DNA of 64,000 nucleotides from Paragonimus skrjabini miyazakii (GCA_014338405.1 JTDE01000103.1:217813-281812), one strand, 5' to 3'. Positions 47,880 to 62,040 are shown, counted from the first letter of the stretch. Numbers and translations: made by a program. The notes: generated from the sequence alone by a model not told the origin.

Positions 47880-49040
47880 TGGTTGATCGCACACAAATCA
47901 GCAGGTGGCTGTTTTGCTGGCAGTGTTCAGTGACGTGTAAATAATGGCCTCCAAAGAACGCCCGACGGCTCGCTCGAATGTGTAACAATTTGAAGTGCGT
48001 CATAGACAGAACCATCGGTCGTACTGGGTAACTCGACTACGTGAGCATCGGTTGCCAGATGCAGACACACGTAAGTTGTTCTACACGTAGATTTTACCGG
48101 AAAGGAATGTACATTCAACAGCAACTGCTAACGAAGCAGTATTTCATTTGAATGGGTTCAAGTAGAAACTCCATTTTTGCTACTTTACCAGACCCCAACG
48201 GTTTGCTTAAATCCGATTTCATCCCCGCCAAAACCCTATGGTTGGGATGGGGCCTGTTGAAACACGGATCATCGGGCCTTACTTTTTTGACAAAAACGTG
48301 ACAGTTATAACCTGTATTCACATAATCATTTACAAACTAGAGAATTCTTATCTACAAGTACTGCTGCAGAATTTTGTACTAGAGTTGGAGTAGTTAGAAA
48401 CATATGAAGATGTTTGGTTTCAGCAAGTTGGCGCAGTACCACTTTAAGCACTACGTGCGTGAGAACATCTGAATTGAACATTCGGGTGAGGATGGATCGA
48501 TCGCGGTGGATTTGTGGGGTGGCTCTCGTGGTCCTCAGGTGTTACTCCGCCGCGGTTTCATTTCAGTGAATTTTAGAAGCGTATTCCGACGACACAGTGG
48601 GCAGTAGAGACCAGCTGGTTTTCACAGTTAGTCAATCTGTACTTCATGTGTAAGTTGAATCACATTACAGAAATGACCACATCACCCGTGAAACGCACTC
48701 TATCCCGTCCGGATTTCCGAGGAGAACTTTCCACTCGTCGCTCTACCATCTTTATTCCAATCCATCTCGGATGGTTATCCTTGAATATCCCCGCTCGGTA
48801 GCCGATTGACTGTGATGGGTCGAGAAAAATAATGACTGGATGAATGAGCTTTGTTCAACAAAAACGGTTGATTCATGACGCGAAGTAAGCACTGGCAATA
48901 CTGTGGTTAACCTGCTACGTCTACGCGGATATCCAGGTGGTATACATGTAAAAGCTCAAGGATTTGTAAACTGCAGCTCTGCAGTTTTTCCCATCACACA
49001 GGAGTGAGTTAACTGGTGCTACTAACCCCTGCCCACTTTT
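47880..49040. other. No supported gene
   Basis: Short overlapping frames on both strands only. A moderately GC-rich patch at 48480-48800 has no recognised motif. Confidence 0.4.
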
Positions 49041-49048
49041 GTCAACAG

Positions 49049-49150
49049 AGAACGAACTTAACTGCAATTCTGTTGAGGTTTGCAATGTTAAGTTTCTGAA
49101 AGTCGCGCCACTTGCATCAAGTTTCGCCGGGCTTCTTTTGCTTCAGACAG
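49049..49150 (+). CDS. Candidate 102-base internal exon, unknown
   Basis: A strong acceptor (ctgcccacttttgtcaacag) and a donor CAGACAG|gtattt bound 102 bases, a multiple of three. The peptide is NELNCNSVEVCNVKFLKVAP followed by a leucine-rich end (SFAGLLLLQT). The family is not recognised. Confidence 0.33.
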
Positions 49151-50220
49151 GTATTTTTCTTTTTTCGCCATCTCACACTGTGCTCTTCGGAAACCTAGAC
49201 ACCACAGTGACGCCGCAGCGACCAGTGATCCCCCTACATGTAGACAAACAGCTAGCAAAATGTAAATGCAAATTGGAATTCCATTATCTGAAGATTTTCT
49301 GAGAACCTAACTATATTTGCAATATCTGACTTATGCAGGCTATTTAAATTGTTATCGTTGTTTGTCAGTAGACTCTTACTTAATAAACTATAATCAAGCA
49401 GCCATCTGTGGGCGGTCTTCAAGACAACACGCCAGCAACACATAACGTTGTTTTAGAATGATTTCTGCAACTATTTCTTTCCACTCACTACTCACAAAGT
49501 GATAAACAACTGTTTCAACCTTTAGTACCTTTAGCACCACCAACAAACTATGAAACTGTAAAGACATAAGCGTCAGAATGGTTGTTTAGAATCATACTCA
49601 TCAGCTCACGAGGTTGTGATAACATATCAGTTTTAAAAAAACCTTCCCAAATTAAGTTTTGGACCGTGATTAGCTTGCTGGTTTAAATGTTAACTAACAA
49701 AAAGAGAAGTATGATTTCAGTTAGGAAAAATGAGACCATAAACATTCCTGCAACTTCAATCATCATGATCTTGTGTTCTGTTGGAACAAGCTCAACGTCA
49801 CCAGTCTGGAACTTAATCGCAGTTCATCAGTTCGATCCCCAACGTGCGTGATGTTAGTCCAACCCAAATGATTGAAGGTAATCGTACACGACTTCATTGG
49901 TGGTCATCTGACTCAGCTGGGTATTCTGTTCCAGATCTCCTCGCACGAAATGACAATCTACATTACAGTGCACAAGTCTGAATTAATAAATTAAATCGGA
50001 AAGACACTTGACAGTTTTCATTCGTCAATTACTTCATGGTTCAGTCGTATTGTACACAGCAAACTAAATACCACACCGTTAATGTACTCCTGAATTCAAG
50101 GTTATCGTACGTTTGACTCAGTAACGTATAGGTTACTTCCATTGGTTTTATATGAATTACTGATAAGCAGTTTGGCAGATTCGACAATTTAGAAGAGATC
50201 CATTTGCGAAAAATCTGGAC

Positions 50221-50351
50221 TTCGGCTGAATCCAAACCAGCGATAGAAACACCACGCCTAAACGCGGCAAGCGCCCTACCAACTGAACTACAAAGCCACG
50301 TCGGAAGCTCAGAAATTTCACATTCGGACCTAGTTACCCACCCAACCATCT
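50221..50351 (-). repeat. tRNA-derived SINE, copy 1
   Basis: On the minus strand the sequence carries box A TAGTTCAGTTGG (50279-50290) and box B GGTTTGGATTC (50228-50238), 40 bases apart, with the intervening CGCTTGCCGC and GGTGTTTCTATCGCTG. It is preceded by a GGTTGGGTGGGTAAC leader. It aligns over the full 131 bases with 62048-62178. Box B has two changes, so it is likely silent. No poly-A tail or target duplication was found. Confidence 0.82.
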
Positions 50352-50641
50352 GTGTCATACGGAATCCACCAAATGATCCAGCTGATTGACTGACCAAGCA
50401 GGATTTCTCAGTCAGTTCACGCTAGAATCCACCAACGCCATCGATGAGCATTGACTCAAACATGTAGGTACCCCACTTGAGAATAAAAGGCTAACAGTCT
50501 GTTTGCAATATACATATCTATATCTGCGCAGTTACTACAAGTTGAACATTACACATATTTGTATGGTGCCATCCTACTTCGGGCATGTGTTTCATCCGAC
50601 CGCCTTTGGAAAGATTTACCACACTTGAATTTTGCTTTGGT

Positions 50642-50851
50642 ATGAAACATGTTCCGTGTGCTCTTGTTTTCTACTGGGTGTTGAGTAACGTGATGGTTGA
50701 TGCACTTGTTTCACAGGAAACTGGACCGTTGTTAAAATTCATTTCGGACCAAGGAAAGCTCATATATATGTTCCTTATCAAGAGTGTAATTTCACTGTGT
50801 ACTCCTTTTGGAAGTAGGCTGGCTGAATGGTTAGAATGTAGTCAAGCATAG
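50642..50851 (+). CDS. Candidate small ORF with signal-peptide-like start
   Basis: The ATG at 50642 (an earlier in-frame ATG is at 50585) gives MKHVPCALVFYWVLSNVMVD followed by A, a plausible signal peptide with cleavage after VDA. Then come about 48 residues ending GSRLAEWLECSQA. The last part overlaps a tRNA-like TGGCTGAATGGTTA motif. The family is unknown and the frame could be chance. Confidence 0.25.
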   Translation: MKHVPCALVFYWVLSNVMVDALVSQETGPLLKFISDQGKLIYMFLIKSVISLCTPFGSRLAEWLECSQA

Positions 50852-52445
50852 TTTTCTGTATTAGCTAAGTTGCCGGACTACAGGTCAATAGTACGTACTT
50901 GAAGAAACGTTTCCAACAGTCATTGTTTGTCAGCAATACACACGTTTATTTCTGGCACCATTCAAAACACATTTTGGTAATAAGATAACCAAAATAATTG
51001 CAAACGATTTTTAAATTGTGATGTACTGGTGATTCCATGCGTTTTGGTCTTCTAACTCAACTCATGCTTTCAAATTCAGCCTGCCTTATTCTAGACATTC
51101 AAATGTATGTAGTCTGTGAAATCAACTGTGACATACGCGGAACCCTGACGTTTGCACAGATTTTCCGCTGCGGTATGTTTGGCATTTTTGGTAAAATATC
51201 CACGTTATATCCAGTCCAGTCATACACTTGCCCGTTGATTATGAGTAACCCTCGGTCTTTACTTTTGCCTACTAGTGAGTGGTAGTGGGTTTTGGTTTTG
51301 TATAAACTGAACACCACTCATAATTGGTCTTAGTCATCGCGTTCTCACAGAATGTTTTGTCAGACCCTTACAGAGAGAAGAAACGTACTCGAGTTTTGCC
51401 CCCACTGAGCATGACTCACAAGCAAATGCAACCGGGGTTTTTATGTGATGACTCAATATTTCTTAAAGTGAGGTTAATGACGCAGTTGTCAATATGGTTG
51501 ACACGTATGAGCGTGGCCGGAGGCTATGATAAGGATATATTCTACTGACAAGCTCTAACAAGAAGGAACCTTGAGTCCGGTGCGTTTTTTTGAGAGGATC
51601 TGAATGAAATGGCGATAGAAATACGAAAGTTATGGGCAGTTATAAATGGTTTTCGATATATTTTTGCATCGAACAGGCTTGTTTACACATGTACGAGTCT
51701 TAGAAACTTAAGTAGACCATAGTGAAGATGGCTAAACTATCACGTCAGCTAAACATCAGAACTGTAATTTTTGGACCAAAAGCAACAATTGTACAGGATG
51801 CTTCCAGTGTCAATTGCACAATGAACAAGCAAAGCTTGATAATGTTTGTATTCGTAAGAATGGTTCCGGCTAAATCCGAAACGATCAATTATTTGCTTAC
51901 ATAACGTAATCACTGAGAGAAAATATCCAAGACTGGTCAGGAATTTTCCGTTTATTTTGCCACTAGAATTTTGGCGAAAAAAGAAAAAAAGGAGAGTATT
52001 CTACTTACTGTCAAGAAGACTAGAGAATTCCATGCGTTATAACATCTGAATTTTCTCAAGTGTCGATGAACGTGCAAGCGTCAATGCAAACCGTCACAAT
52101 CATATTTATTTTTAGCCGCTATTTGCAAAAAATGCAAAATCCGTCTGCTCGACTTACTTAAATGATTACTCTCTGTGTGTCTGGATTAACCGTTAATTAC
52201 CCGAAGTCAAAATGATACCCGTCTCAGGTTAATCCATAAATTCACCTGCTAGTTTGTAATAAAATGTATAAAACGTTTGAAATGCAATAAAATCAGGAAT
52301 TAAACTCTATTCGAAAGGGACAATGAGAATACTTAAGATGGTTTCTGTTTGCTTCCGGTATTGAAACCTTAAAGAAGCAAAACTACGGTTGCTGTCGTAG
52401 AGAGACGTCCAAATCACTTGACAAATTTAGTACTGCTCGTTTCAG

Positions 52446-52732
52446 TTTTATGGAACACTGCCTTTTCTCGTCTACTTGCCCTGCCTGGTTGGGCAATCAT
52501 TGGTGAATATTACTTGTGGAGGTTGCAGAGAGATAGCAGTACATGTACAGTTGTGCTGGAGTCCAATATCTGGATACCTCTTGCTAAATATGTACCACTT
52601 CACGCATCGCTTCCTTGTAAGCGACCATTTGATGAAACACTGAAAAACCGTCGCCCAAACTCGATGTATTCTTCGCTGTCAGTTATACCATTTGAGTTAA
52701 CAATGTTAGACGATAAAATAGACAATAGATAA
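52446..52732 (+). CDS. Candidate terminal exon, 94 codons, unknown
   Basis: An acceptor (tttagtactgctcgtttcag) precedes an open frame to TAA. The peptide includes ALPGWAIIGEYYLWRLQRDS, VLESNIWIPLAKYVPLHASL and PFELTMLDDKIDNR at the end, and looks like natural globular sequence. No polyadenylation signal was seen close by. The family is not recognised. Confidence 0.38.
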
Positions 52733-52739
52733 CCTTTAT

Positions 52740-55700
52740 ATAACCAATTAAATACTTTCCAGAGCTGGCTTCAGAGCTAAAGTCATTTGCAGGTGAAGGA
52801 ATCGACGGTAGAGGAGAACAGAGTGAACGACATAAATTAGATAAACTAACAATTTTGTTCCTATGAAAGTTTACCTTCTATTGAGTAGGTCCAGTACATC
52901 ATGTTCACATAAAATGAAGTTCCAGTAGTCATTTATCAAGATTATAATCACAGTTATAATAACCATTAACCACAACACATTCAGTGCTCTGTGCTCGTAC
53001 TGCCGCTCTTGTAGTATGTAGCTCTAAGTCTGTTTGCAAGTGTATGGTAAGGACTCAGTACATGGTACCTGATGTAGTGCTGATGTGGAAAAATATAAGC
53101 GTTTTCTGACGTGGGTCTTGAAATTTGTGTAGTTGTTGCTTATTCCATTTCGTCTATCTGATAACTACTGAGTATTCTGTGGCTCAACTCTGTCTGATTG
53201 CATGCAAAATAGGCTGCCTGTGGTGTAAAGAAGATGCGTGCACCATCGATACTAAAGTTTCTATCCTTAAATGCTTGTCCACTGTTTTCTTCTTTCACTT
53301 TCTTGTTCTGTTGTACTTGATGTTGATGGCCCCATTTTTCCTCATTATTTCAACCGTTTAATGATCACCTAATGGTCTCCTAGTTTATCTCATTTAACCA
53401 CCCATTGGAAGTGTGTTTTAACGCTTAAGTTTTCGAAAATTGTACCTGAATCTCATAATCTCCGCCAACATTGTCATCGGCGTTCTCAATGTCTTCGTTC
53501 TGCAATTAATGTTGACATACACACTCACCTACGGACATCAAGTGGTCTAAGATACGTGATACGCACAAATTACAAATGATTTGTTAAATGCATTGTTCTT
53601 CAGTTACATTCGTTTAATGTCAATCATGCACATACACTTTCGACGACATTTACGCTGGTTGCCTGCTGTGTCCATTCGTCGAAGAAAAAAGTACATTCGT
53701 TTTAATGATCGGGGGATTAAAAGGACAAAGTGAATATTTCAGTTCCACTGAATAGTTTGATTACAATGATGAAGGTTTGCGTTATCCGCTGAACTATATA
53801 CTGTACCATGGAAACTCACTTAGTTAGGGCTTAGTTTCCAAATTTTCAAATCAGAGGTGGAAAAAACCTTCGACTATTTTGCTATAGGGTTTCTGCGCAA
53901 TAGACTAATTTTAAGTTAAAATCTAAAATATACACAAGATCATGGGCTCGAAGTTTAGTTGTGTGCAAATATGTTAATTAACAGCGTCCGCGAATTGTGG
54001 CACACTGAAAATTTTTATGAATTTATTCAAGTTGAACGGTGTTATTCCGGCTTCCATCTTAAGGCGGCCAAAGTTGACCATTTCTAATTGCATGAAACAT
54101 CCAAATTTTTTATTTATTACAGATTCGGTAACATTACTCACAGGTAATTTTCAGGACTATTTCAAACCAAAACAACCTGAATTAGTCAATGCTTGGAGTC
54201 TCTAAATTCATAGGAACAATTGTGCAGCTTAAAATTTGGAGGAACCGTTTAGACCTGAACTCCTAGTTCAGCATAAATTAGAAAATGATTGGCTTACACA
54301 AATCAGCTGGTTTCATATCTGAATATGCAATGACCGTTTCATATGATGGTGGCATATTTCTTGCAGTCGTTATCTTATGCAATGAAGAATTCATTTAGTC
54401 ATAGTGAAAATCATGCGGTCATGTTTTAGAACATCCCGCCGCGGACAAATAACTCGTGCAGGATGATATGACTGCATTCAAATCACATTGTTTGTTCAAA
54501 GCCGACATAGTACGTCTACGCTCTTGCAGATTATCCTCTTGACAAGCAACAATGCGTCTAAGTAGTTCTCTGTTTCATTTTGCTTGATTTTCTCCTCGTA
54601 CGTATGGGTTAAACTGAGTATTTTACAGTGGCCGCCTTCAGGAAGTAGCCGAACTTTAAAAATGCCCACTTTTTAGGAAATTTGTTTTTTGATTAGTGAT
54701 GTCCACTTGAGCCATTACTGTGAATTCACAAGAAAGTGTGGCTCAAGGCAATGGTTAATCACGCTTCAAAAAATAGCACACCTGGACGCAGTGATCTAAA
54801 CAACATATCATTTCACAAAATATGAAGGAATATTTGCTAGTCATTAGTCTCCTCTGCCAAATTGAACCTTCTGGTTATTAGCTACATGAAGATGATCCCA
54901 CTTTTGCTTATCTTTTACTAGCACATCTACAACAAACAAGAAACAATGTGATCATATACGTTTAACCGGTATACCGTTTGATGACTGAGCAGTCTCCAGT
55001 ACACAGTGGAAAATCTACCAGGTTTTATTCGTCAAGCAGAAACTGTTATGGAAAAATACCCGCCAATTAATACACGCTATCTAACGTGAACACGAAACCA
55101 ATCTTACTAGTCCTAATGTTTGTTTATGTGGAATGCTCAGTCGTGAACGTCACTTCCTCCGTAATTTCACGACGGTTACGACATCATTTTAATCCAGTGC
55201 TGACAAACAATTCGAACTTGTGTCAGTGGGTTAGGTTGTAATTCCTCCAACTATCCAAACTCTTCGAACCCAACAGTTCCTAGATAGACGTCAGGAAGAT
55301 GAAAATGATGTTTATTCAATGGAAAGCATCATGACTGGGCTGCTTGTATTGATGATTTGATATTCGTGGAATTATCAATGATTCCCATGACGATCAACGT
55401 GCATTAAGGTACATCAATCCAGTTTCTATCACAATGATGTGGCAATGCATGTTTGCTAGTACAAAGTCTTCTACAATAGGTCGGCTCTGTTCCCAACCAA
55501 TTTTCCACAGAACCGGATGTGTTTGTTTGAGAGGTTCGACCGTATTATCAACAACAACTCGGATTGTATAAGCTCATTCTTCTTCACCCTAAGATCCCTT
55601 GTTTGACTGTGTTGTTTAAACCCTCTGACAAATCAACTCACCCACTTCGTAGATCATCAGTGCATGAAGAATCTCACTGTTGCTTCCACCGAGTTAAAAA

Positions 55701-58070
55701 CAAGCTTGTTCCAAATTGTACGTGGATTGCACGTCCAAAAATCACATTTAACGTTCTGACTATACCAGATAGCAGAACATTCTTTCGTTCACCTGCAAGC
55801 GGAAGTCATTCTTCGGTTTAAGTGGCTGTATTAGTTGCCTCTTAACAAGGACCAGTAATGTGCTTAAACTTTTCCACCTGGTAGTTATCGATCCTAAAAT
55901 TTTCCTTGAATATATTCGGGACAATAAGTTGTCAGCATACTGTTGCGTGAGCTACGACAGGCGTTGTCCATGGGTAGTCAATCTCAGCTGTGCGTACACT
56001 CAGACTGACATGACAAGAACCATCGGGTTCTCATCGACCGAACAATGAAACCTAGGGACTATACGTATGCTGCGTTTCATATATCGAGTGAATCGTTAGG
56101 ACATGGTCACAAAGCATGGTATGATAGATATATTCGCCTTACTCTAGTAGGTGCACAACCCAGTACCATCACTTACAGTGTGGTTTATTGCCGGAGATGT
56201 GGTCACATCGGTACAAGTCATATTCTTGATACGCTAAATCATATTTGTTCTTTGTAAAAGTTTAAGCCTATGCAGAGACATGCTTTCACATTTTGAGTAA
56301 AAAGCTTTTACTGATTTTTGTTCACAAAGACTGAGTACCAGCACGGTCTATATATAACACATACTCTAAACTGGAACGCAATGTTCTAGCGGAAAGTGCA
56401 CTGTTTCCTGAAATGTGGTATATATCTGTTTGGAAGTCGGAGGTTATGTGTGATTACTGATGAGACGTTGATGAGATTGACATGACAGCAACACCCTACA
56501 GTCTACACATTTCATAAAAGTGTCAACAGAAGATGTTATGGTAATGCACGAAGACTAAATGCTGAGTTGCTCTCAACCTCAAACAAAAGAAGAAACCGCA
56601 TCCACGTTATTTCCATCAGTTTGTTTGGCGAGGTCTTCAAAGGTACCAAACTAGTTCAGAAGTAGATATCGGTGCGCTTTCCGAAAACAAGTCCGTAGCT
56701 GATTGCGGTTCAAAGCAGGTTTGTACACTCACATAAGTACCAAAAACATAGTTGGCGAACTTTTAACGATCAATTAGTTCTGCCACTCTAACATGTGCTG
56801 GCTAACCGGCACTTACTTGTCAAATTTTTCAGTCGCATTAGTTGAACAGGTACGACGTGCGGAACAATTTACTTAACAAACTGGCATCCCATGAATAGGA
56901 ACCACCCCTTATAACGGCTGCCCAGAGAGGTCGGTATACCGTTCCACGTTGGTGAAGGCTACTTTATTCTATGCACTGTTGTTCAGTATATGGCTGTGTT
57001 GCACGTGATAGATCAAACAATTCATCAGTCAGAATTTTACTAATAATATGACGACTGATCTTTCGAAGAGAATTGATACCAAATCGGTTGTATTAAATAC
57101 CGGTCATTGAAAACAAAACTTGACACATTCTCCTTCGACAGGAATTTCGAATTTTATGTATAAGACCTCTAAGGTAAATCCAAATATTAACCATTGAAAA
57201 TCAAGTTATTCCAGCATAGTGAAAACACGTAAAATAATACACATCTCAACCAATGATAAAATTGTAAATTTGCAATAGGCAGCCAATTAGATACGTTCCG
57301 TATAGCCATGATAGCCCTCAGAAGCCACTGACTCACAGACTCTAAAGAGCCAAGACTCTAGCGAGTTTTGGAGATCGGAAAAGGTTCACATATATGATTC
57401 TGTGATTCGAATCACCTTTAGTTAATCTTAGAACTAACCAGGAAGTGATATGTGGTTGACTTTCCTGCATATTTGAATATTTTGGCTGCTTGAGATCAAC
57501 TGGTAGGTGGAAAGTATTCCTGTATAGGCAACCTACATAATGATGCCAGCAGGTATACTTTGAATTTTTCGCTACTGTGCGTTGTGAAGGAAAGGACCAG
57601 TACCGGAACACTTAACAATCACGAACGAGAAATACCCTGTCACCAGAAGTTGGCAATTAGACAGAAACCGTCCCGACTAATTTGTTCTTCCTGCAAGGTG
57701 TTAGGAAACAACCTCGTAAAACTTTCTTGTGAATCTTTAAAAAAACTGTGACGTACACCTGTTTTCAATAATCCACCATCAGATCAGAAAGATTATATAA
57801 TTTCAACAAAGTTGAAACAGTACGTAATCGACAAAAAGAGGTTTAGTAGAGTGTCATTAGGTTATGAAAAGTGCTCGAAAATATTCGGAGCATGTGTAAA
57901 CTAGTCACTCAGAAGACGAACCATGAATGCCAGTGATGAGTGGTATTAAGCTCCACTCACCGTTAGTGAGCAAATTATGTATGAATCTTAAAGCAAGACA
58001 CCAAAGAAGATAATGTACTTGGAAATACCGAATCTAGTGACTGCTAAGAAACGAAGATGCATCTTCTGCA
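52740..58070. other. Gene-poor stretch with weak coding hints
   Basis: Frames at 53125-53361 (cysteine-rich, ending in a hydrophobic span), 55564-55821 and 55860-56257 have partial splice-like borders (for example CTCTA|gtaggt at 56146) but no recognised motif. Confidence 0.35.
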
Positions 58071-58080
58071 TCATTAACAG

Positions 58081-58391
58081 TCTACAAGGCCATAAATTTA
58101 TATCTGTCAGATCCCACGGATTTTGGCATACTCATATGGGTGCATCATGAGTCAACAGACGACGACCAACTAAAACTGTCTATTTTTGTCAACAATCATG
58201 CTTCCAATTGGCTGGAAACAATAACAACACACAGTGAGCCTATAGAGGCTGAAAGACGACACATGGTGTCGTCAGTGACAAAACCGTATAATCCAGATAG
58301 TACACAGAGTAGAACTTTTGACACGTTATCGGTGGTACATTGGCACGGAGGACAACGCCTCCGCCAGTTTTGTCAAGATACTGGCTACTAG
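58081..58391 (+). CDS. Candidate terminal exon, 103 codons, unknown
   Basis: It follows an acceptor-like ctgcatcattaacag and stays open to a TAG. The product includes VYKAINLYLSDPTDFGILIW and NNHASNWLETITTHSEPIEA and ends RQFCQDTGY. Hydrophilic, mixed composition suggests real coding sequence. The family is not recognised. Confidence 0.38.
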
Positions 58392-58810
58392 ACGCCAACG
58401 CAATTTTTTGAAATCAAAAACAGTTTGTTCTGGCTTTGCGGTTACCTTGTTAGTCTTTTTCTACAACTTTTCCATCTTCCATCTGTCTTTTTGATAAATC
58501 ACTCTAGGACTTCAGTCCTACGAGTCATCCTTACGACGTTTGAAATCAGATACATCCTCATGCCTGTTCAGAATGCACGAAATAATCTTCCAAAACACAT
58601 CACCTAATTTTTGTCTTCTTTCAAAATGTATTGGGGTTTACGAGGGAAATCAGTCGGTTCCTTTTCAATGCATTTTGTGTGGCTTGGAGTGCAGTTGTTC
58701 TGCCTATTTTCGCAATAAGCAGTCTACCTTATGATTAAATACATAATCGGAAATCGACGGATTCACCTTCCGTTTACCCTCGGGAAATGTATGGCAGTTA
58801 GTTTTGACAG

Positions 58811-58980
58811 TTGTGTATATTATCAAAATCCTAATTTCCAGTATTCTATATCTGCTCCTACTTTGCAAGCAGTTTTATGCACATCACTCAAATGGGTCTA
58901 ATTATATGGATACAATTATGTCAACTGGAAGAGTTAGTAATGGTACCAAGAACAGTTTTCTCTTTCAGCTTAGTACGTCA
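58811..58980 (+). CDS. Candidate exon with membrane span and sequons
   Basis: Acceptor (atggcagttagttttgacag) and a textbook donor (ACGTCA|gtgagt) bound 170 bases. The peptide has a hydrophobic span (IIKILISSILYLLLLC) followed by an extracellular-looking stretch with two N-glycosylation sites (NGS, NGT). It could encode a signal anchor or transmembrane helix plus ectodomain start. The family is not recognised. Confidence 0.38.
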
Positions 58981-59689
58981 GTGAGTTGTCTGGATTTCCA
59001 TTGCTCGATATTGTTGGTTTTTGGCCAGATGGTGTTATAACGAATTACAGTTTTCAACAACCAAATGTTCCTACAGCTCGATGACAAAATACTAATTTCT
59101 GACAGAGTAGTGATTGTTGTACAGCAAATTTTAATGCAAGATATGCCAGTGAATTAATTAGCCCTAAGTTAGAAAATTTGCCGTCACAATGAGCATATTT
59201 TTTTCGCCTCACTGTGATACGCTTGGTCATTGCGTTCGTGGTTTAATGAAACTGAAAATGAGAAGACATAGTAACAACGTCCAGTTGGAAATTACCGTTG
59301 TCTAAAGTAGGTGGCGTTGCGGACTAGACTAAAGTTTCTCCCGTAGGATGATGCAAAACTTTAGACACATGTTTAATTATTACGCTGGTATTGGGTTGAT
59401 TTATTTTCATTCCAGTAAGTTATTTCTGGATTTGTAAAAACTTATTTGGTTGTGCAGATCTGGCCGCGTAAGATCGGCTACACAAAGCAATGGTGTACGA
59501 GGCAAGACATGGACTAATCATATAAAGTTTAACTAAAGTTGAGAATTTTAGGATTATGTATTGATTACAAGTCAAAATTCCAGTTGTCGCGCCTAACGTA
59601 AGAGTCAAACGCATATATTGTCTTTTGTTTCTAGAATCGACAGTAACTGACAACTTGTAATTTGTAGTGCTTAGCTCACATCTATTTAC

Positions 59690-59782
59690 CCAATAAACCA
59701 GCCGATGTTTCCTAGCGTAACTTCGGTGACGCCATTTTCGAATTCGTACCGTCTCCACTTCTAAGTGCCTTCCAATCGGTTT
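59690..59782 (-). CDS. Candidate 31-codon internal exon, basic peptide
   Basis: On the minus strand the acceptor tttgagccgtttcttcag and donor TATTGG|gtaaat enclose exactly 93 bases in phase 0. The peptide is very basic: KPIGRHLEVETVRIRKWRHR followed by SYARKHRLVYW. The family is not recognised. Together with 29789-29852 it hints at minus-strand genes. Confidence 0.35.
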
Positions 59783-59809
59783 CTGAAGAAACGGCTCAAA
59801 GTCCAATTA

Positions 59810-62040
59810 TCTTTTGAATGCACATACTATAAAGAAAGGTATGTTGCTTAGCAGACGGTTTGCATTCAACACACATTTTGCGCCAGTGCTCTTATGTTTC
59901 TATTGGTTCCTGAATAATCTAGGTTGGTGTTGGATTGAGTTTTTTTGTCAGAATTTAATTTTAAATATTGTCAACAGGTGAGTATGAACGAGAATGTAAC
60001 CAGTCGTAGGATGTGAGTAAACCTCATCAACTACAACATTAAGAATGGGACATATTTATGCACTTCACAGGTAGGCTTGTCCCTAACACTGCATGGTTAG
60101 AGTTGCTGAGCAAATCCAATGTTAAAATATTCTATTCAACACCACAATTACAGTACCATATACAAAATTAACAGCCGCTGATTTTAATTACGGTACTTCA
60201 CACTCTGTTACGAGAACTTCCTTCAAAATGTTGAACGCACCACTGAGCTGTCTGTAACTTTGGTACTTGAATCTGTTTTGCACACAAACTATGAGATTTG
60301 TCATGTGTCGTTGATGAACAGGCGGTTTGAAGTGTGTACTACGTATTCGTTATACCGCCTGTACGCCCACGCCAAAATTACACGATGACTATTTTTAGCT
60401 CCAGTTTTATGGTGAACAGGCTGCTGCTTTTCGTAGTAAACGAATAAATGCTGGCAAAATGTCATACGTTAAATTTTGTTCGACTGGTCTCTAAAAATAT
60501 GAACAACGCGAAAAAATTGCAGTGCAACATTTATCTGCATGGAACTAGCAAAATTGAAATCCTAGCGCATTGTTAGAATATTATGTCAATGTGAGAATGG
60601 AATATCTTCATGAATTTTAGTTTCCAATGACAGTTGATTTATTCTCTTGATGAGAACAACTCAGCCTGAATATTCTTGGTTCACGGAGATACCAGCTGCA
60701 CGTTCTTCGAAAAGAGGCATTGTATTTCATCCAATAGGCTAACGGGCGCCTACCATGTGAAAAGCATTTTTCAGTTTTTGTATGCCAAAGAATCCACACA
60801 CAGAACACGGGTAAAGTATTTCGGGGAATCTACTTTTGTCAGGCCGATGAAGTTATCTAGTTATCAATATACATGACATCGGTATGCTCAACTGATTTCT
60901 CGTTAATACTCTGACTTAAATACAATACTGAAATCTGGGATGACCTTGCCATTTTTTCTCGACAACGTTTTATATCGTTTATCCTGTTATTTTTTGATGG
61001 AGGCTATCTAAGTGAAATTCAGCCTACAGTATTTTACTGTTAGTTTTGTTTGCTTCGGAAAGTGGATGCTGTAGTTTCGCCGATAAGACGGCCAAAAATA
61101 GGAGCATTTGTCTAATTGTTTTTAGCTATTTCTAAATTCGGCTGTTGTTTATAATAGATTATTAAATATCGGATGAATATACTGTCTACCATTTGTCTGT
61201 GCGTTATCGACAAGGGCAAGTGCTCTAAATACGTACCGCAAATCTTATATAGTCAGGCTGCCTTGAGTAATGTAGGCCGGACAGTTTGCAGTCTGGCATT
61301 ACTGACTATGGAGTGTAAACTCGACTTCGTTTATTTTTTGGACTGCTGATAGCTAAAACTTCTTAAAATGTTCCCATAATCCGCCAGCTTTAACTCAATA
61401 GCGTTCTTTTCTGCAAAAATTGAATTCCACAAATTTGTTATGTTACTACGTGATTGGTATGCTAATTTGCGCGTATTCGACAAGGTGGACCTCAAATACT
61501 GCAGTAAACCAAGATAACAAAATGTAACATACAGTACGGGCAAACTTAGAGTTGAAAGGCATATTTAGTAATGGACTAGGTCAGTTATGTACAACGTAAT
61601 TGTTCAGTGGACGGTTAGGGAGTTTTGTAACGTTTCCTTTGTCTGTTTGACTACAAAATGCCCTGCGTGCGATAAAACCGATGAATCAGGAAATTACGTG
61701 ACTTTGCGGATGCAACTCCCAGAAGCTGCTTTTTGAATGCATCATCCCACAGATCGAGTAATATTGCGTTGGCGATTTATGTTTTTCTTGCTATACGTGT
61801 GATTTGGCGTCCATGGCAAGGTGTATATGTTGACGTTTTTATCGACGACTTTTCTGACACTGGTTTCCAGCAAAGGTCTGTTCTGGATGTCGTTGACACG
61901 TCACACCGCATGCAATGGCTTACCTTCATTCTGACCTGAAAAATAATGATAAGTTATTTCAAGAAAAACTTGAATAAATTAATAACGACACCGATGAGAC
62001 AAACGTCCAATCATTTTGGATGAAACACAATGATGAAACC
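59810..62040. other. No supported gene
   Basis: Only short frames. 61587-61736 encodes 49 residues from an ATG, with a CPACDKTDESGNY stretch, but nothing independent supports it. Confidence 0.35.

Noticed and set aside
50815..50895. tRNA-Ser/Leu-like TGGCTGAATGGTTA with GGTCAATAG downstream
   Set aside because: Only box A is convincing; box B is poor and no stems pair. It overlaps the end of a small open frame and is probably chance.
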